Assembly (NCBI GenBank): GCA_032622095.1
Contig: CP136063.1
Location: 61,767,897-61,831,896 of the forward strand
Direction: 5' to 3'
Source of the DNA: Siphonodentalium dalli
Taxonomy: Eukaryota > Mollusca > Scaphopoda > Gadilida > Siphonodentaliidae
Length of the DNA stretch: 64,000 nucleotides
Each line of letters starts with the position of its first letter. The first letter of the stretch is position 1. Below are positions 34,166-45,704 of the stretch, in pieces. The notes below the pieces were generated by a model, which was not told where the DNA came from, did no database searches, and saw nothing but the letters and a program-made list of their open reading frames with translations. Both the position numbers and the translations under genes were made by a program.

Positions 34166-34169
34166 TTAA

Positions 34170-34669
34170 TGAATCCTTTCTGACAAATTTAAATGGTTTC
34201 TCTCCTTTGTCAGAATACTCATCTGGTTGAATCCTTTCGGACATACATCACATTTATATGGATTCTCGCCTGGATGGATCCTCATGCGAACAGTCAGAAT
34301 ACCCATCTGGGTGAATCCTTTCTGACAAATATCACACTTATATGGATTCTCGCCCGTGTGGATCCTCAACTCGATTACTCTCACAATTGAATTCATCGTC
34401 ACAGATATCACACCTATATGGTGTTTCATCTGTATGTATCATTTTATGTGCAACAATTCGATTACTCTCAAAGGTGAATCTCTCGTGACAAATATCACAC
34501 CTATATATGGCGTTTCATCTGTATGTATCATTTTATGTGCAACCAAATTACTCACGCGTGATTCCATTCTCACAAATATCCGGTATGGATACTCATGTGT
34601 CAAGTCAGATGAACATATCCAGAACATTGTTTCAGACTCGACGCATTTAAACGGACGAGCCATATGTGT
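34170..34669 (-). pseudogene. zinc-finger locus B, degraded middle part
   Basis: The minus strand shows [20 protein letters not shown] and ENPYKCDVCPKGFNQMSILT units (34,200-34,370) with a missing His (LTVRMRIH), followed by broken units to about 34,440-34,660 with RIHTDETPY-type linkers. Frame changes separate it from the array at 34,670. Confidence 0.65.
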
Positions 34670-35962
34670 TCACATGTTGGATCCGTCCATGCTCTTAACC
34701 GGCTTTTCGTCCGTGTGAATCCCTATGTGCAACACCAGACTTGTCTGCCATATGAATTCCTTCTGACAGATGCCACACTTATATGGCGTCTCATGTGTGT
34801 GAATTTTCTCGTGTTTAGTCAGAGTTCCTTTTTGACTAAACCCTTTCTGACAAATATCACATTCATATGGCGTTTCTCTAATGTGGATCATCTTGTGTAC
34901 AGTCAAATGATTCAACCGAGTGAATCCTTTCTGACAAATATCACATATATATGGCATATCGCCCGTGTGAATTCCCTTGTGTCCAGTCAGACTGCTCTTC
35001 TGGGTAAATCCTTTCTGACAAATTTCACAATTAAATGGTTTCTCTCCCGTGTGGATCCTCATGTGTACAGCCAAATGACCCATCGCAGTAAATCCTGTCT
35101 GACATATATCACATTTATATGTCATATCCCCCGTGTGGATCATCTTGTGTACAGTCAGATTACCAATCGTAGTGAATCCTTTCTGACAAATGTCACATTT
35201 ATATGGTTTCACTCCCGTGTGGATCACTTTGTGTACAGTCAGGTTACCAATCGTAGTGAATCCTTTCTGACAAATATCACACTTATGTGGTTTCTCACCC
35301 GTGTGGATCATCTTATGTACAGTCAAACATCTCATCCGAGTAAATCCTTTCAGACAAATATCACATTTGTATGGATTATCTCCGGTGTGGATCCTCTTGT
35401 GTGCAGTCAAATTACTCATATGATTGAATCCTTTCTGACAAATATCACACTTAAATGACTTCTCTCCCGCGTGGATCCTCTTGTGTGCAGTCAAATTACT
35501 CATATGATTGAATCCTTTCTGACAAATATCACACTTAAATGACTTCTCACTCGCGTGGATCCTCTTGTGTGCAGTCAAATTATTCATCTGAGTGAATCCT
35601 TTCTGACAAATATCACACTTATGTGGTTTCTCACCCGTGTGGATCATCTTATGTACAGTCAAATATCTTTTCGAAGCGAATCCTTTCTGGCAAATATCAC
35701 ACTCAAATGACTTCTCTCCCGCGTGGATCATCTTGTGTACAGTCAAATTACTCATCTGAGTGAATCCTTTCTGACAAATATCACACTTAAATGACTTCTC
35801 TCCCGTGTGGGTCGTCATATGTACAGTCAAATGACTATTCGAATTGAATCCTTTCTGACAAATATCACATTTATATGGTTTCTCGTCCGTGTGGATCCTC
35901 TTGTATACAGTTACATTACTCATCTGGGTGAATCCTTTCTGACAAATATCACATTCATATGG
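34670..35962 (-). CDS. C2H2 zinc-finger array B, fourteen fingers
   Basis: Open frame with 14 complete fingers preceded by one partial unit; first Met at 35,923, 417 residues. It ends in TDEKPVKSMDGSNM after a final CGICQKEFIWQTSL finger homologous to the last finger of locus A, so the C-terminus is probably genuine. Linkers vary (TGEKSF, TGDMTY, TGVKPY, RETPY). Helix positions -1 and 3 vary most. Two adjacent fingers (about 35,420-35,560) are identical, a recent single-finger duplication. Upstream, an in-frame TAA at 35,963-35,965 replaces the linker and lies just 3' of a damaged finger, so the Met at 35,923 lies within a finger and is unlikely to be the natural start. A nuclear DNA-binding role would be expected if expressed. 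It is the best-preserved array in the window. Confidence 0.65.
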   Translation of the reverse strand, partial: PYECDICQKGFTQMSNVTVYKRIHTDEKPYKCDICQKGFNSNSHLTVHMTTHTGEKSFKCDICQKGFTQMSNLTVHKMIHAGEKSFECDICQKGFASKRYLTVHKMIHTGEKPHKCDICQKGFTQMNNLTAHKRIHASEKSFKCDICQKGFNHMSNLTAHKRIHAGEKSFKCDICQKGFNHMSNLTAHKRIHTGDNPYKCDICLKGFTRMRCLTVHKMIHTGEKPHKCDICQKGFTTIGNLTVHKVIHTGVKPYKCDICQKGFTTIGNLTVHKMIHTGDMTYKCDICQTGFTAMGHLAVHMRIHTGEKPFNCEICQKGFTQKSSLTGHKGIHTGDMPYICDICQKGFTRLNHLTVHKMIHIRETPYECDICQKGFSQKGTLTKHEKIHTHETPYKCGICQKEFIWQTSLVLHIGIHTDEKPVKSMDGSNM

Positions 35963-35965
35963 TTA

Positions 35966-36030
35966 CGAGCTCGTGTGGATTTTCTTGTCTACAGTCAATT
36001 GACTCATCCCAGAGCATCCTTTCTGATTAT
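35966..36030 (-). pseudogene. first, broken finger of locus B
   Basis: Reads YNQKGCSGMSQLTVDKKIHT on the minus strand: Cys pair lost, the conserved Phe replaced by Cys, and the first His replaced by Asp. A TAA separates it from the array downstream. Confidence 0.6.
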
Positions 36031-36034
36031 ATAT

Positions 36035-36174
36035 CTCACACCGGATGAGTATATGGCGTGTCACGTGGTCTAACACCGGATGTCTGTATGGCGTCCCACG
36101 TGACCTCATACCGGATGAGTGGATGGCGTTCCACGTGGTCTCATACCGAATGAGTATATGGCGTGTCACGTGGT
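36035..36174. repeat. 35-bp tandem repeat, four units, each with CACGTG
   Basis: Units begin at 36,035, 36,070, 36,105 and 36,140 (CTCA(C/T)ACCGGATGAGTATA-like). Each contains a CACGTG palindrome in the context TCACGTGGTC or CCCACGTGAC. It lies immediately 5' of zinc-finger array B in that gene's orientation. CACGTG is the E-box bound by bHLH-zip factors such as USF and Myc, so a promoter role is possible, but no transcription start is visible. Confidence 0.7.
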
Positions 36175-37132
36175 CTCACACACTTTCTTTCACAGCCACG
36201 TGGACTCAAACCGGAATGGATTATCTTATTAACAAACGGTGTGACATATTTCCACCACCAAGACACTGCAGTTTATTGTGTGCGTTTCCATGGTGCTACA
36301 ATCATTGAAATTGTTCTGTAGTTGTCACTAAGTATTGGCTGCTCACAGGTTTTCTGTCGTCCAATTGTATTTGGAGTATCTCCCGTAGTTTGTAGATTCG
36401 TATACGTATGTACCACGAATCACTACATGCATGTCTCTTGACTCATTATCTGCACCATGCATCACTGCATGCATGTCACTTGACTCGTTATCTGCAGCTG
36501 ATCCCGTATATTAAAGGAAGTTGTATCTGAACGGGTTTGTGTCCAGTTTAAAAGTCCGGCGGATCAAGCGTTCGTCGTCATAGCACTTGCTGGAATTACA
36601 GGGAATGAAGTTGTCACTGGAATGAAAAGAAAATACCAAGATAAATGATAAAATAATGAAACAGCGACCATGGTGAAGGGACAACACAACGGTACATTAT
36701 AACTGTATATCGTCTATCCAGTATATTCGTGCAGTAGAAACAACGCTACATTATATATTTATATCAAGTTGATCAATTATTTTGGTACATAAATGAGGAC
36801 AGTTGGTAAATCCTTTTTGGTGCTGTTCCATCCTGATTTCATCACAAAAATGTAATAAACCGTGATTTTAAATCTCGGAGTAAATAAAGAGCGTTTAAAC
36901 AGAATGTACAGAGGCTCAGTGGTGAATCCTGATTTCTAATGAAATCTATCGACCCAAGCCCGTTAACAGATCTGCTGTCAAATCAAGCAGTAACCACATC
37001 CTACATTTGTTTGTATATCAAGCTAAGACTGTGCAATATACTGAAGATATGTATCTAAATATTCTATATATAGAACAAATAATTGTCATATTAATTGATA
37101 CTATATTTAGAACATTGTAATAAAATAGTATA
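36175..37132. other. non-coding spacer upstream of locus B
   Basis: Mostly unrecognised. A local direct repeat at about 36,411-36,500 (ATCACT(A/G)CATGCATGTC twice, followed by TTGACTC(A/G)TTATCTGCA) is visible. This stretch has no counterpart beside locus A, where the array directly meets the MITE arm. Confidence 0.45.
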
Positions 37133-37250
37133 GAAATAAAATCAATATTAATTGATAGAATCTTTTCCTGGCAGGGATTTCCATCTCTTACGTATTATTT
37201 CATACACAGGAAACTATATAAAATTTGTTATTCAAAGAGATAATCCATCT
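37133..37250. mobile_element. single arm of family-1 MITE, second copy
   Basis: Duplicate of 7,633-7,756 (CAGGGATTTCCATCTCTTACG; ends GAGATAATCCATCT before TTAA at 37,251). Confidence 0.6.
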
Positions 37251-37411
37251 TTAAGATTATAATCGCCCATTATTTTACCATGAAATATGTTATAGGCTCA
37301 ATTACAGTTCTGGTTATATACCGGTATATATTATTGTGCACATTGTGTTCCAGTCAACCACTGAGATATCGTTGATGAAATTGTGCATGTTTATCATTGT
37401 CACTTTGGTAT

Positions 37412-37905
37412 AAAACGAAAACATCTGTTTGTTACTTTTAGCTCCTTTATCCACAAGAAGGTAAATAGGCAAGTGATGAGTTATGTCTTCCACAAAAAAT
37501 ACCAGCGTAAAATGATGAGATGACAGTTGGAGAATATGATGTCAATCGGGGTTGCACGGCATTCTGTTATTCTTGTTTGTTTAGTTATTGTTCGTAGAAA
37601 CATAAATGACTTCAATCGGTTTAATACATTCTTATGGCATTATCAGATCTTATCAGTATTTATGTTTATGTTGAAATCTCCCACCAGGAAACATTATTTT
37701 TTCTCCTTATGTATTTAGTTAGTTAGTGATGTTTCAAGTTTTCTCAAGAAAGATATTGACGTCAGAATATGGGCATCCAAGTTGATTCTTGTTTATATGA
37801 TCACGGATTTCAATAAATAAGTTTTCAAAGATTTTCGTGAATATAGATAAGTCTGCTCGAGCTTGTGCTTTAATGTTATTATTAACATAAATTCCAACCC
37901 AGCCC
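37412..37905 (-). pseudogene. LINE endonuclease relic, copy 2
   Basis: Collinear duplicate of 7,797-8,290. This copy keeps the canonical GDFN motif (FLVGDFNININT, about 37,655-37,690), followed by ITKQTRI and IDIIFSN. Frameshifts elsewhere make it non-functional. The plus-strand frame 37,527-37,718 and the minus-strand frame 37,793-37,999 are shadows. Confidence 0.75.
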
Positions 37906-39113
37906 CTTCTCTGTCATTCCTATGGTTTCCATATAAATAGTAACTCCCCGCTTTGTCGGTCCATTGGAGACTCAGCTGTCGGCCAAGTTTCAATAACACC
38001 TATTAACGAACCAAAGCCGGATGCTTTGGGTCGTATATAGACTATACATTATCTGATTTTGTGACGTCACCAATTATAGCAACCACAATGAAGGTTGCTT
38101 ATACCTAAGGCAGGTGAATGACGTCATATAATTTTTTCTATATCCATCAGTGATTTTTCAAGATCGCGGGTATAAATCCGGGAGAAATTGTCACGTCACT
38201 TAGCAAGCGTGTTGAGATTGTAAAAACCGCGGTATTGGAAATGAAGCATTGCGATAGAAATGAATGTAACTACTTCACAATTTACGAAGAATTCACCTGT
38301 GATTTAAGTCTATTAATATCATTTAGACCGATTTCGTTGGTCAGCTTAATGAAGACGAAAAATTCAGAAGTCATGACGATAATCCAGACAAGATTTTACA
38401 ATCCACGACACGTCTTGTCAATTTGGCATGTCGTCTCCGTCGTGACCACTGCATGATGTTACGTAAATATTCTTAGCGTTATGTCGCGGTAAAAATGCAA
38501 ATTTGAGGCACGTCATGATTGTGTGATTGTCCCACTACGTGCCACGTACGATTCATATTTATCTAATACGACGCTGTTGTTTTGAATTTCGGGAGCGCGA
38601 ATGTCGCACAGTAGATCGGTGGGCTTGAGGCATTAATGTCGTAATCGGCTGCCAAGAGGTCAACCCAAATCAGTCGACGTGGAACATTCTCCTATTTATA
38701 TAAACATCATAAAATCATTTATTTGTGTTTATTTATAAGGGAAAGTAGATCCATACCGAAAGTCTAACGGGTCTACCCCGGCACTCTACTGGATCAAATC
38801 ATCGGACCCTAGGAAGTTTTAACATTTTTTTAAATAAACTAGAATCCAACTCTCAGTATAAAAAATCTTGTGTTGAGAACAATAATGTTCTGAGGAGTAG
38901 ACCGATTTACTGTCACAATTGTGAGTTTATTAGTTATTTGGGTACCGGTATTTTAGGCCCGTTGTGTACATGTACGACGCGCCAAACACGGGTCGTGCTA
39001 TCTTAGCTTGGCTTGACATTGGTGCGTCTCTGGCACTTGTCACGTTTGTTTGATTTATACATCGAGCCATTTTAGCATACCGGTATATGATACAAACTTA
39101 TGTCTGCTATAAT
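37906..39113. repeat. cluster spacer block 1, copy 2
   Basis: Matches 8,291-9,017 plus about 480 bp (38,075-38,555) absent there. At 39,111-39,113 the single AAT is the pre-insertion site of the 6.2-kb foldback element. Non-coding. Confidence 0.7.
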
Positions 39114-41026
39114 AAGTTCCCATGTGGATCAACACGAAGATACGCCGTGATGGCGTCATCTGAAAACACACTAACTGTATAATCTGGCCCTCATTCTGTC
39201 TTTATTTATACTTCTATTATGTAGTACATTAATCTCGGAAACGCTATCGGTGGTTTCTATATCGTGATCTTGTCATTCATCTCCCTTTAACCTTTCTGTA
39301 TACCTCTGCAATATATTTATCCACAAATTTCGTGAAAAGTCCTTTGTCAGTCAATGTTCCCGTATACTAACGTACTTTTGCCTTCAATGTATATTGACAA
39401 CGATCAAGAGTCTGTGGTCTGATGATTTTATACGCCATGTCGCGCACTTCGATCAATCCAAAAAACCTCAACATTGTAAACCAATAAATCGATAAAAGGG
39501 CCAAGTAGCGACCAATAATGAAATACTGTAAGCACCATCAATCGAAGTACATGTACCGGTGGGTAGCGGGGTAATGTTACAAGAGCTACATGTATACTTG
39601 TCCTTGACCTCAATAAATGGTATACTCATTGGGCGCGCATCTATAATCTCAAATCGACTCCATTCCAACCGCATGTGCAATTTGACTTATATATCGAGAT
39701 GTTTCACCCACTTTGGTGTTCTAGAAACCACCCGAAAAAGACCCGTGAATTAGTTGAAAATAACGTGACTGCAAATTCTGAGGTAAAGGTCGAGTATAGG
39801 TCTTGCGACATTACCCCTCTACCGTACCGGTGCTTCCCGTTAATGGTTTACACGCCTATCTCACGTGAACAGGGGCGATGTATGAAATGATATGTCAAAT
39901 GGTTGTAGATCAGATGAATTCCAGTGATTGATATCCGAAATGAAGTAGTGTGAAAAGGTGAAGCCTAATTCAGAGAATGACAAGGGAATTGAGACGAATG
40001 ATGTACAGAAATGAAGTATCCCTTAGATGTCACATACTTCTGATAATATAAATTGATAGAGAAGTGAAAATGAGAACCTAAATATGAGATGCATAGGAGT
40101 AATATAATGAGTAATGTTATCATGAGTATTGAACGACGAATGAAATAATCATATATAAAACACACGTACATCACTATGCATAACTCACATATGGGTGTGT
40201 GTATATACACCACACAAGAACGATGAAATGGACACAATAACAAAAAGATTATACAAATAGCCACAATTATTCATAGCCAAAAGTCCCAAAACATAGATCC
40301 ATTTGATCTTAGTGTCATGGCTTACGCCATCTAAGATCCATGGCGTGCTTGAAACAACATAGGCGGCTATAATTCCTATAAAAGTAACAATTAGGACCAA
40401 CGCATATGTATTTATCAACTAAATACAAATATAAGTGTGAAACCATCCACTCACCTACGTGTCATTTATCCTTAAAATCCGACAGATAACAGAACGTAAA
40501 CACTGACATGTCGTGTGTTCGTCGACCATTGCATGTGTCCCGTAATTTCATGAATCCCCCCGTGAGTTCCCCGTGCGCACGGCAAGGTAATCACATACGT
40601 TCACATTGAGTGTACAATTAAGGTTGCCCTGATACAATTCAAGTTGAGGGGAACTACAATCTGCGCATGCGTGTAGTTTTTACAAATTACCAACTCCAAT
40701 TTGTTACACATGCGTACTGTTAACATCCTGGTACAGTAATGCGAGTTGCAGAATCATGTTTGCCATGCACGAACTGCACGTAGTCATGTGATATGTTAGC
40801 TCCTCCTGCTTCGGCCATTTAACCACGTTTTGTCAACATGTTTTCAGACTGGATTTTTGGATTAAATTATTACGGAATTATACACACGTTCTGGTAGGTG
40901 TCAGAGCTAATATATATTGCAATATTGTTAACATTAATGACTATGTTAGTTGATTCTTAAAAATAAGTGTATTTAAAAAAATTAGCTACTCACCAAAGCT
41001 GAAGCGCCACGGCGGTCAGACGTGGA
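39114..41026. repeat. cluster spacer blocks 2, 3 and 4, copy 2
   Basis: Runs uninterrupted through the sequence that in unit 1 is split by the foldback and TA elements. 39,114-39,900 matches 15,206-15,770; 39,926-40,275 matches 21,838-22,255; 40,276-41,026 matches 22,256-23,008. No coding evidence. Confidence 0.75.
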
Positions 41027-44003
41027 CAGGTCAGGCACATCCTGGATTCCACTATTATAGCTATATTTGACTATTATAGTGAAATATGACTATATCATAT
41101 CCATGTTTTGTTTATTGCGTCGGAATTAGGAGACGGCGCTTGCCAGTGCAGAGCCAGTTTGAAGTGTGCACGGTACTGAATCAAACTGACGCAATTCCGC
41201 TAAAATTAGTTGTGCAGAACGTTGCGCTGAAGACATTTTAAGCCATGAAATTGTAAGTATACCTATTTAAATCCATAAAACATTCCTATTAAAGCAATTT
41301 CGAAAGAGAAGTTCTGTAGCGGATTTCACCGATAGGTATTCCTCCTGACGTAAGAAATCCCAATTGACCAATCAAAACGTTGAATTCAATAAAATTTACA
41401 CATTTAGGATTACCTACCACGTTTGTTTAAAAAAGTACGGAAAGCCGATTCGTTATGCGATAATATTTCTTCCACATCGCGGGAAATTCAAATAATAGAC
41501 ATGTATTTCGCATTTAAAGGTGATTTATCACAAAATAGATCTGAATTCTCACAGTAGTATTACACATACATGTAGACGAACATATGATGCTATATGCGTT
41601 ATAAATTAACTTTAACACTTTTTATATTAAGGTGGATTATCTCTTTGTAAACATGTATTATATAGTTACCGGGGTATAAAATATTAGATTTGAATCGAAG
41701 ACTCCTGTTCGGAAATGCTTCTATCGATTAATATTAATTTTATTTCGAACATTTTCTGGTCTAAAAAGGTGTGTTTGTTCAGCTAACGAACAATAGTGGT
41801 TACTGTTAACAGAGACCAGAAATTATATTGTGCAATTTTGTCACAAATAAACGTTAATTATACTCATTATCGCTTATATCTGTGGAACAAAACAATACAA
41901 ACAACCAATCTGTGACATTTGACATTCGATGCGTAGCCGTAGGAACAGCCCAGTGCTCTATATCGCAATACGGTCTCATCCGAATGGTCGGTTCTAAAAA
42001 TAGTAACATAAATGGGCCCGATTTAATATTCGAAATAAAATCAATATTAATTGATAGAAGCTTTTCCGGACATAGGTCTTCAGTTCATATATATTATTTT
42101 ATACCCACGAAACTATTTAAAATTTGTTATTTAAAGAGATAATCCATCTTTAAAAATTAGCTTGTTCAACAGTGGGAAATAATTTGGTACAACATAATAA
42201 GCAAATCTGGAACTCTATCATGTAACGCATCACGATAAAATAGTAGCTATACAACATGTGCACACTAGAGTGTCTTATTTTACAGTGTTCACAGTAAAAT
42301 GGAGAGCACATGAAAAAAGAGGAAAGAACCTTCATGCAGCTGTATACATCATGAGAACAGAGCCACTAAACTCGGTCACGTGATGGGTAACGAAACACTC
42401 ATAACAAATCGCTAATTCTCGCTTCCGATGCTTATTTCTCGAAAATATTCTTGTTGTGCCATATTAGCGAAAGAAGAACTATATATTTCTTGTGTCCATT
42501 GAACAATCCCGCTTTTAGAAATATAGTCCCGTATAAAGCTGATGCCTCGGACAAATTTCAATCTCTTACTTTTCACCCATTTTCGCGCTGTTGGATTTTA
42601 TTGATAGCGCCAACACATTTATCCCAACTTCACCAGTAAGAAGCATCAGAGCTTTATTTAGAGCATTTGTCTATCCGGTATCATAGGCAAAAATTAAGAA
42701 ACATATTCCGGCATGGTTTTCAAAAAATATCTTGAAATTTTGCGCACCTATCCACTCTCTGTGTCTTCAGACTCAATATTGGTAACGCTCGGACAACAGA
42801 CGAGGCATGATAACGCCCACACAGTAATATCAAACAGCTATATTCATATGGAACAAAGCCGAGAACGCCTGTGAGCAATGAACAATTATACCATCGGACA
42901 ATATTGCAGGGATAGTCCTACATGTATACCCGGTATATGGAAGCGGATTTCGTTACGATCTATTATTTATTTACATTAGAAACAAGGAACGAATTCCCCC
43001 GTTACATACAAAAATACTATGTGGAACATGTCATTATTAGAGCTGTGGGAAACCAGTTGTATTATAATGCAATCCAAACAAAGAAAACAAATGTGTTATG
43101 GAGCACAACCGGGACCGATTAATGTTTTCGGGGCACTGAATATTGTTCTTTTTTCGGCAAGGGGAGATGGTCAAAGTTTTAATTTCCAATTACACCTGGC
43201 AGATATCAAAATTGAAAAATTTAAATACTCAATTTGTACCCCACTAGTTGTAATTATCCACATAATCCCTCACGTTTTCCAATAGATGGAAAAGTCCACG
43301 TCACAAACGAAAATTGAAGAAAATATTCTGATCTCGATCTAAAACGACATAATTATATTATACTGTAAAGCATGGCGGAAAGTCAAACTGCAAATTGAAA
43401 TGTTATCTGGAACGTGGCACAACATACCATGATTTGTTTAAAAGTAATATATTTAAATATTTTTGGAGTATATCCACATTAATTATGAAGAAACAATTGT
43501 AATCACTTGAAATAATAAGTGTTTGATTCAAATTTCCCGCCTTCCCCGATAGCCAGTAATTTTGTCATGCTGGCTTTCCATATTTTCTATTGAAATTTAA
43601 TACTATGTTTGTGATAAGTCATTTTACCTCTATATCTGACCAATCACGTCGCTTGTACTATTTTAATCCTATCAGAAAATGGCTGCGCCCAGCTCAGAGC
43701 GCGATTTCTCTACCAAAATCACTCAAGAATTCCTGTATTAATGATTCACATCCACCATTTAATGATAACAGGTGCTAAAAATCTATGCAAACTTACTTTT
43801 TAAATGATTCCCCGGCAGCTTCGGTAACATATCTGGCACGTCATAGCCGCAAAAACTATTGATAATGGTCGTCGGATTCTGATCGGAACGAAAATACCAT
43901 CGAATTCGAGGAAAAGTGAAATTATGTGAATATGATATGGTCATATTTCACTATAATAGTCAAATATAGTTATAATAGTGGAATCCAGGATGTGCCTGAC
44001 CTG
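41027..44003. mobile_element. 2.98-kb DNA transposon with long inverted ends and GTGGA duplication
   Basis: Left end CAGGTCAGGCACATCCTGG (41,027) and right end CCAGGATGTGCCTGACCTG (to 44,003) are exact inverses, continuing about 65 bp through ATTCCACTATTATAG and AAATATGAC. GTGGA flanks both sides (41,022-41,026 and 44,004-44,008); the unoccupied site has a single GTGGA at 23,004-23,008. A 5-bp duplication with CAGG ends does not let me assign a superfamily. Interior frames (42,922-43,122; 43,019-43,285) are short and unrecognised, so it appears non-autonomous. It contains a nested MITE. Confidence 0.85.
41631..42149. mobile_element. 519-bp TTAA foldback MITE (family 1), nested
   Basis: GGTGGATTATCTC (41,631) to GAGATAATCCATCT, with TTAA at 41,627-41,630 and 42,150-42,153. 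It lies inside the 41,027-44,003 transposon. Its centre keeps the empty site for family 2 (CTGTTAACAGAGACC at 41,804). Confidence 0.85.
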
Positions 44004-44040
44004 GTGGATGGCCATAGCCATATTACCACGTCTGGTCAGA

Positions 44041-44640
44041 CTACCCAAAACATAGATCCATTGAATCTTAGTATCATGGCTTACGCCAGCTAAGATCCAT
44101 CTTGCCCTTTAAACAATATAGGCGGCTATAATTCCTATAAAAGTTACAATTATGACCAACGCATATGTATTTATCAACTAAATACTAATACCAGTGTGAA
44201 ACCATCCACTCACCTACGTGTCATTTATCCTTAAAATCCGTCAAATAACAGAACGTAAACACAGACATAGCACGCGTTCCTGAATACCCGTGGAAAATCC
44301 AAACTATCTACAATTAGGTCGAGTTTAACTACACTCTGCGCATGCGTGACAGTTGGCCTACTAGCCTCACTACAAAAAATTCCATGAAAACTGTCACATG
44401 TGCCGTGCACGTTTGTCATGTGATATTTAGGACCTCCTACGTTTCGTGCTTCCGCCATTTGCAACATGTGTTTTCGGGATTGGATTTTTGGATTAAATAA
44501 TTACGGAATTATACACACGTTATGGTAGGTGTCAGAGCTAATATAAACTGCAATAATGTTAACATTAATGACCATGTTAGTTGATTTTTAAAATTAAGTG
44601 TATTTAAAAAAATTAGCTAGTCGCCTAAGCTCAAAGAATA
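44041..44640. repeat. cluster spacer block 4, extra diverged copy
   Basis: Begins ACATAGATCCATTGAATCTTA and follows 22,256-22,980 with deletions. It ends near GTATGGCGTAAGCCATAC, which inverts the GGCTTACGCCA motif near its start and suggests this block is itself an old inverted-repeat element. Non-coding. Confidence 0.6.
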
Positions 44641-45540
44641 TCGGCTCCACGACCTGTATGGCGTAAGCCATACTAAATGGCCGTATTCTAGGGACATTAC
44701 CTCCCTCGAGATGTCGCTCGTAAGCTGACTTCCGGTATTTAAAAAAAGGCGTCCCGACCATGGAACCGGAGCGGGGTGTTGCAATCTATGGAATCACATG
44801 ATACTCGATCTTTATAGATCTTTTTGGATTTCGCGCTAAAACGAAATCCGAATAAATAAGCTATCATTTACTGCTCAAATAAAATAACCGGGATCAATTA
44901 GAACATGATAAAAGAATTTTTCGAAAATTAGGCGGACACAGTAATTGGGGTTAAATGCAGTTCACGTGGATAAAAAGTAATGTTTGAGACAGAAAAAAAA
45001 ATGATTTACCTGCTGCGCTCTCATCGGCCACGCGCTAGAATACCTGGTAAAAGTTAATGGCGAACCAAATTTTATAGTAGCTATAAATAGACAAACGGAT
45101 ATGGCAAGGGTTCGTTTCACTGAATAGTTCTCACTTCCGCTTTAGATCCAGATCTGAAGCATTGTAACGCACGTTTTCGCGAACGGAACGTACACTTTTT
45201 ACGAAGCAAAAGCTACATGTATACCAAGAATATATTTCACTTGTTTATTTTGTGGTAGGTGAAGCTAAACATTGAATACGTATATTCTGAGTCCCATGGC
45301 CTTGTTCCCATTGTCTCCGACACAACTTATCAATTGTTGTGATTACCGTTATATCAGTTTCAGTTTCACACCTAAGTACCTGGTCAAAACAGCTGATCGC
45401 TACAGGTGTTAGATTATATTTTATTTTGTTAGCAGCAATAAACACGTTGAAAGTGTAATCTTACACAAAATAGTATAACATTATGTGAATATAAACTGTA
45501 TGTATAACAGAAGTAAAAGTGGTTTATATATATCATACTG
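44641..45540. other. non-coding, small shared fragment only
   Basis: At 44,960-45,002, GTTCACGTGGATAAAAAG plus an A-tract matches 30,385-30,428, a fragment of TTAA family 3. The minus-strand frame 45,245-45,445 has no recognised motif. Confidence 0.45.
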
Positions 45541-45543
45541 TGT

Positions 45544-45704
45544 GCATTCAAGCCTTGAAATCGTGTGCCTGTCATTTACAGAATGAGGTCCCCAGAGGGT
45601 GAATTTGGTGATGCTATAACACGCTATGCTGGTTAGCATCACTAAATTTGCCCCCTGGGGACCTCATTCTGCAAATGACAGACACTATTTCAAGGCTCGG
45701 ATGT
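45544..45704. repeat. hairpin repeat with 72-bp arms
   Basis: Left arm 45,544-45,616 and right arm 45,633-45,704 are inverted with few mismatches (TGAGGTCCCCAG against CTGGGGACCTCA; GCCTTGAAAT against ATTTCAAGGC), with a loop of about 16 bp. Probably a foldback MITE or its remnant. Confidence 0.75.

Noticed and set aside
42922-43285. Possible transposase inside the GTGGA-flanked element
   Set aside because: Frames are short, overlapping and lack any DDE-type or zinc-ribbon signature.
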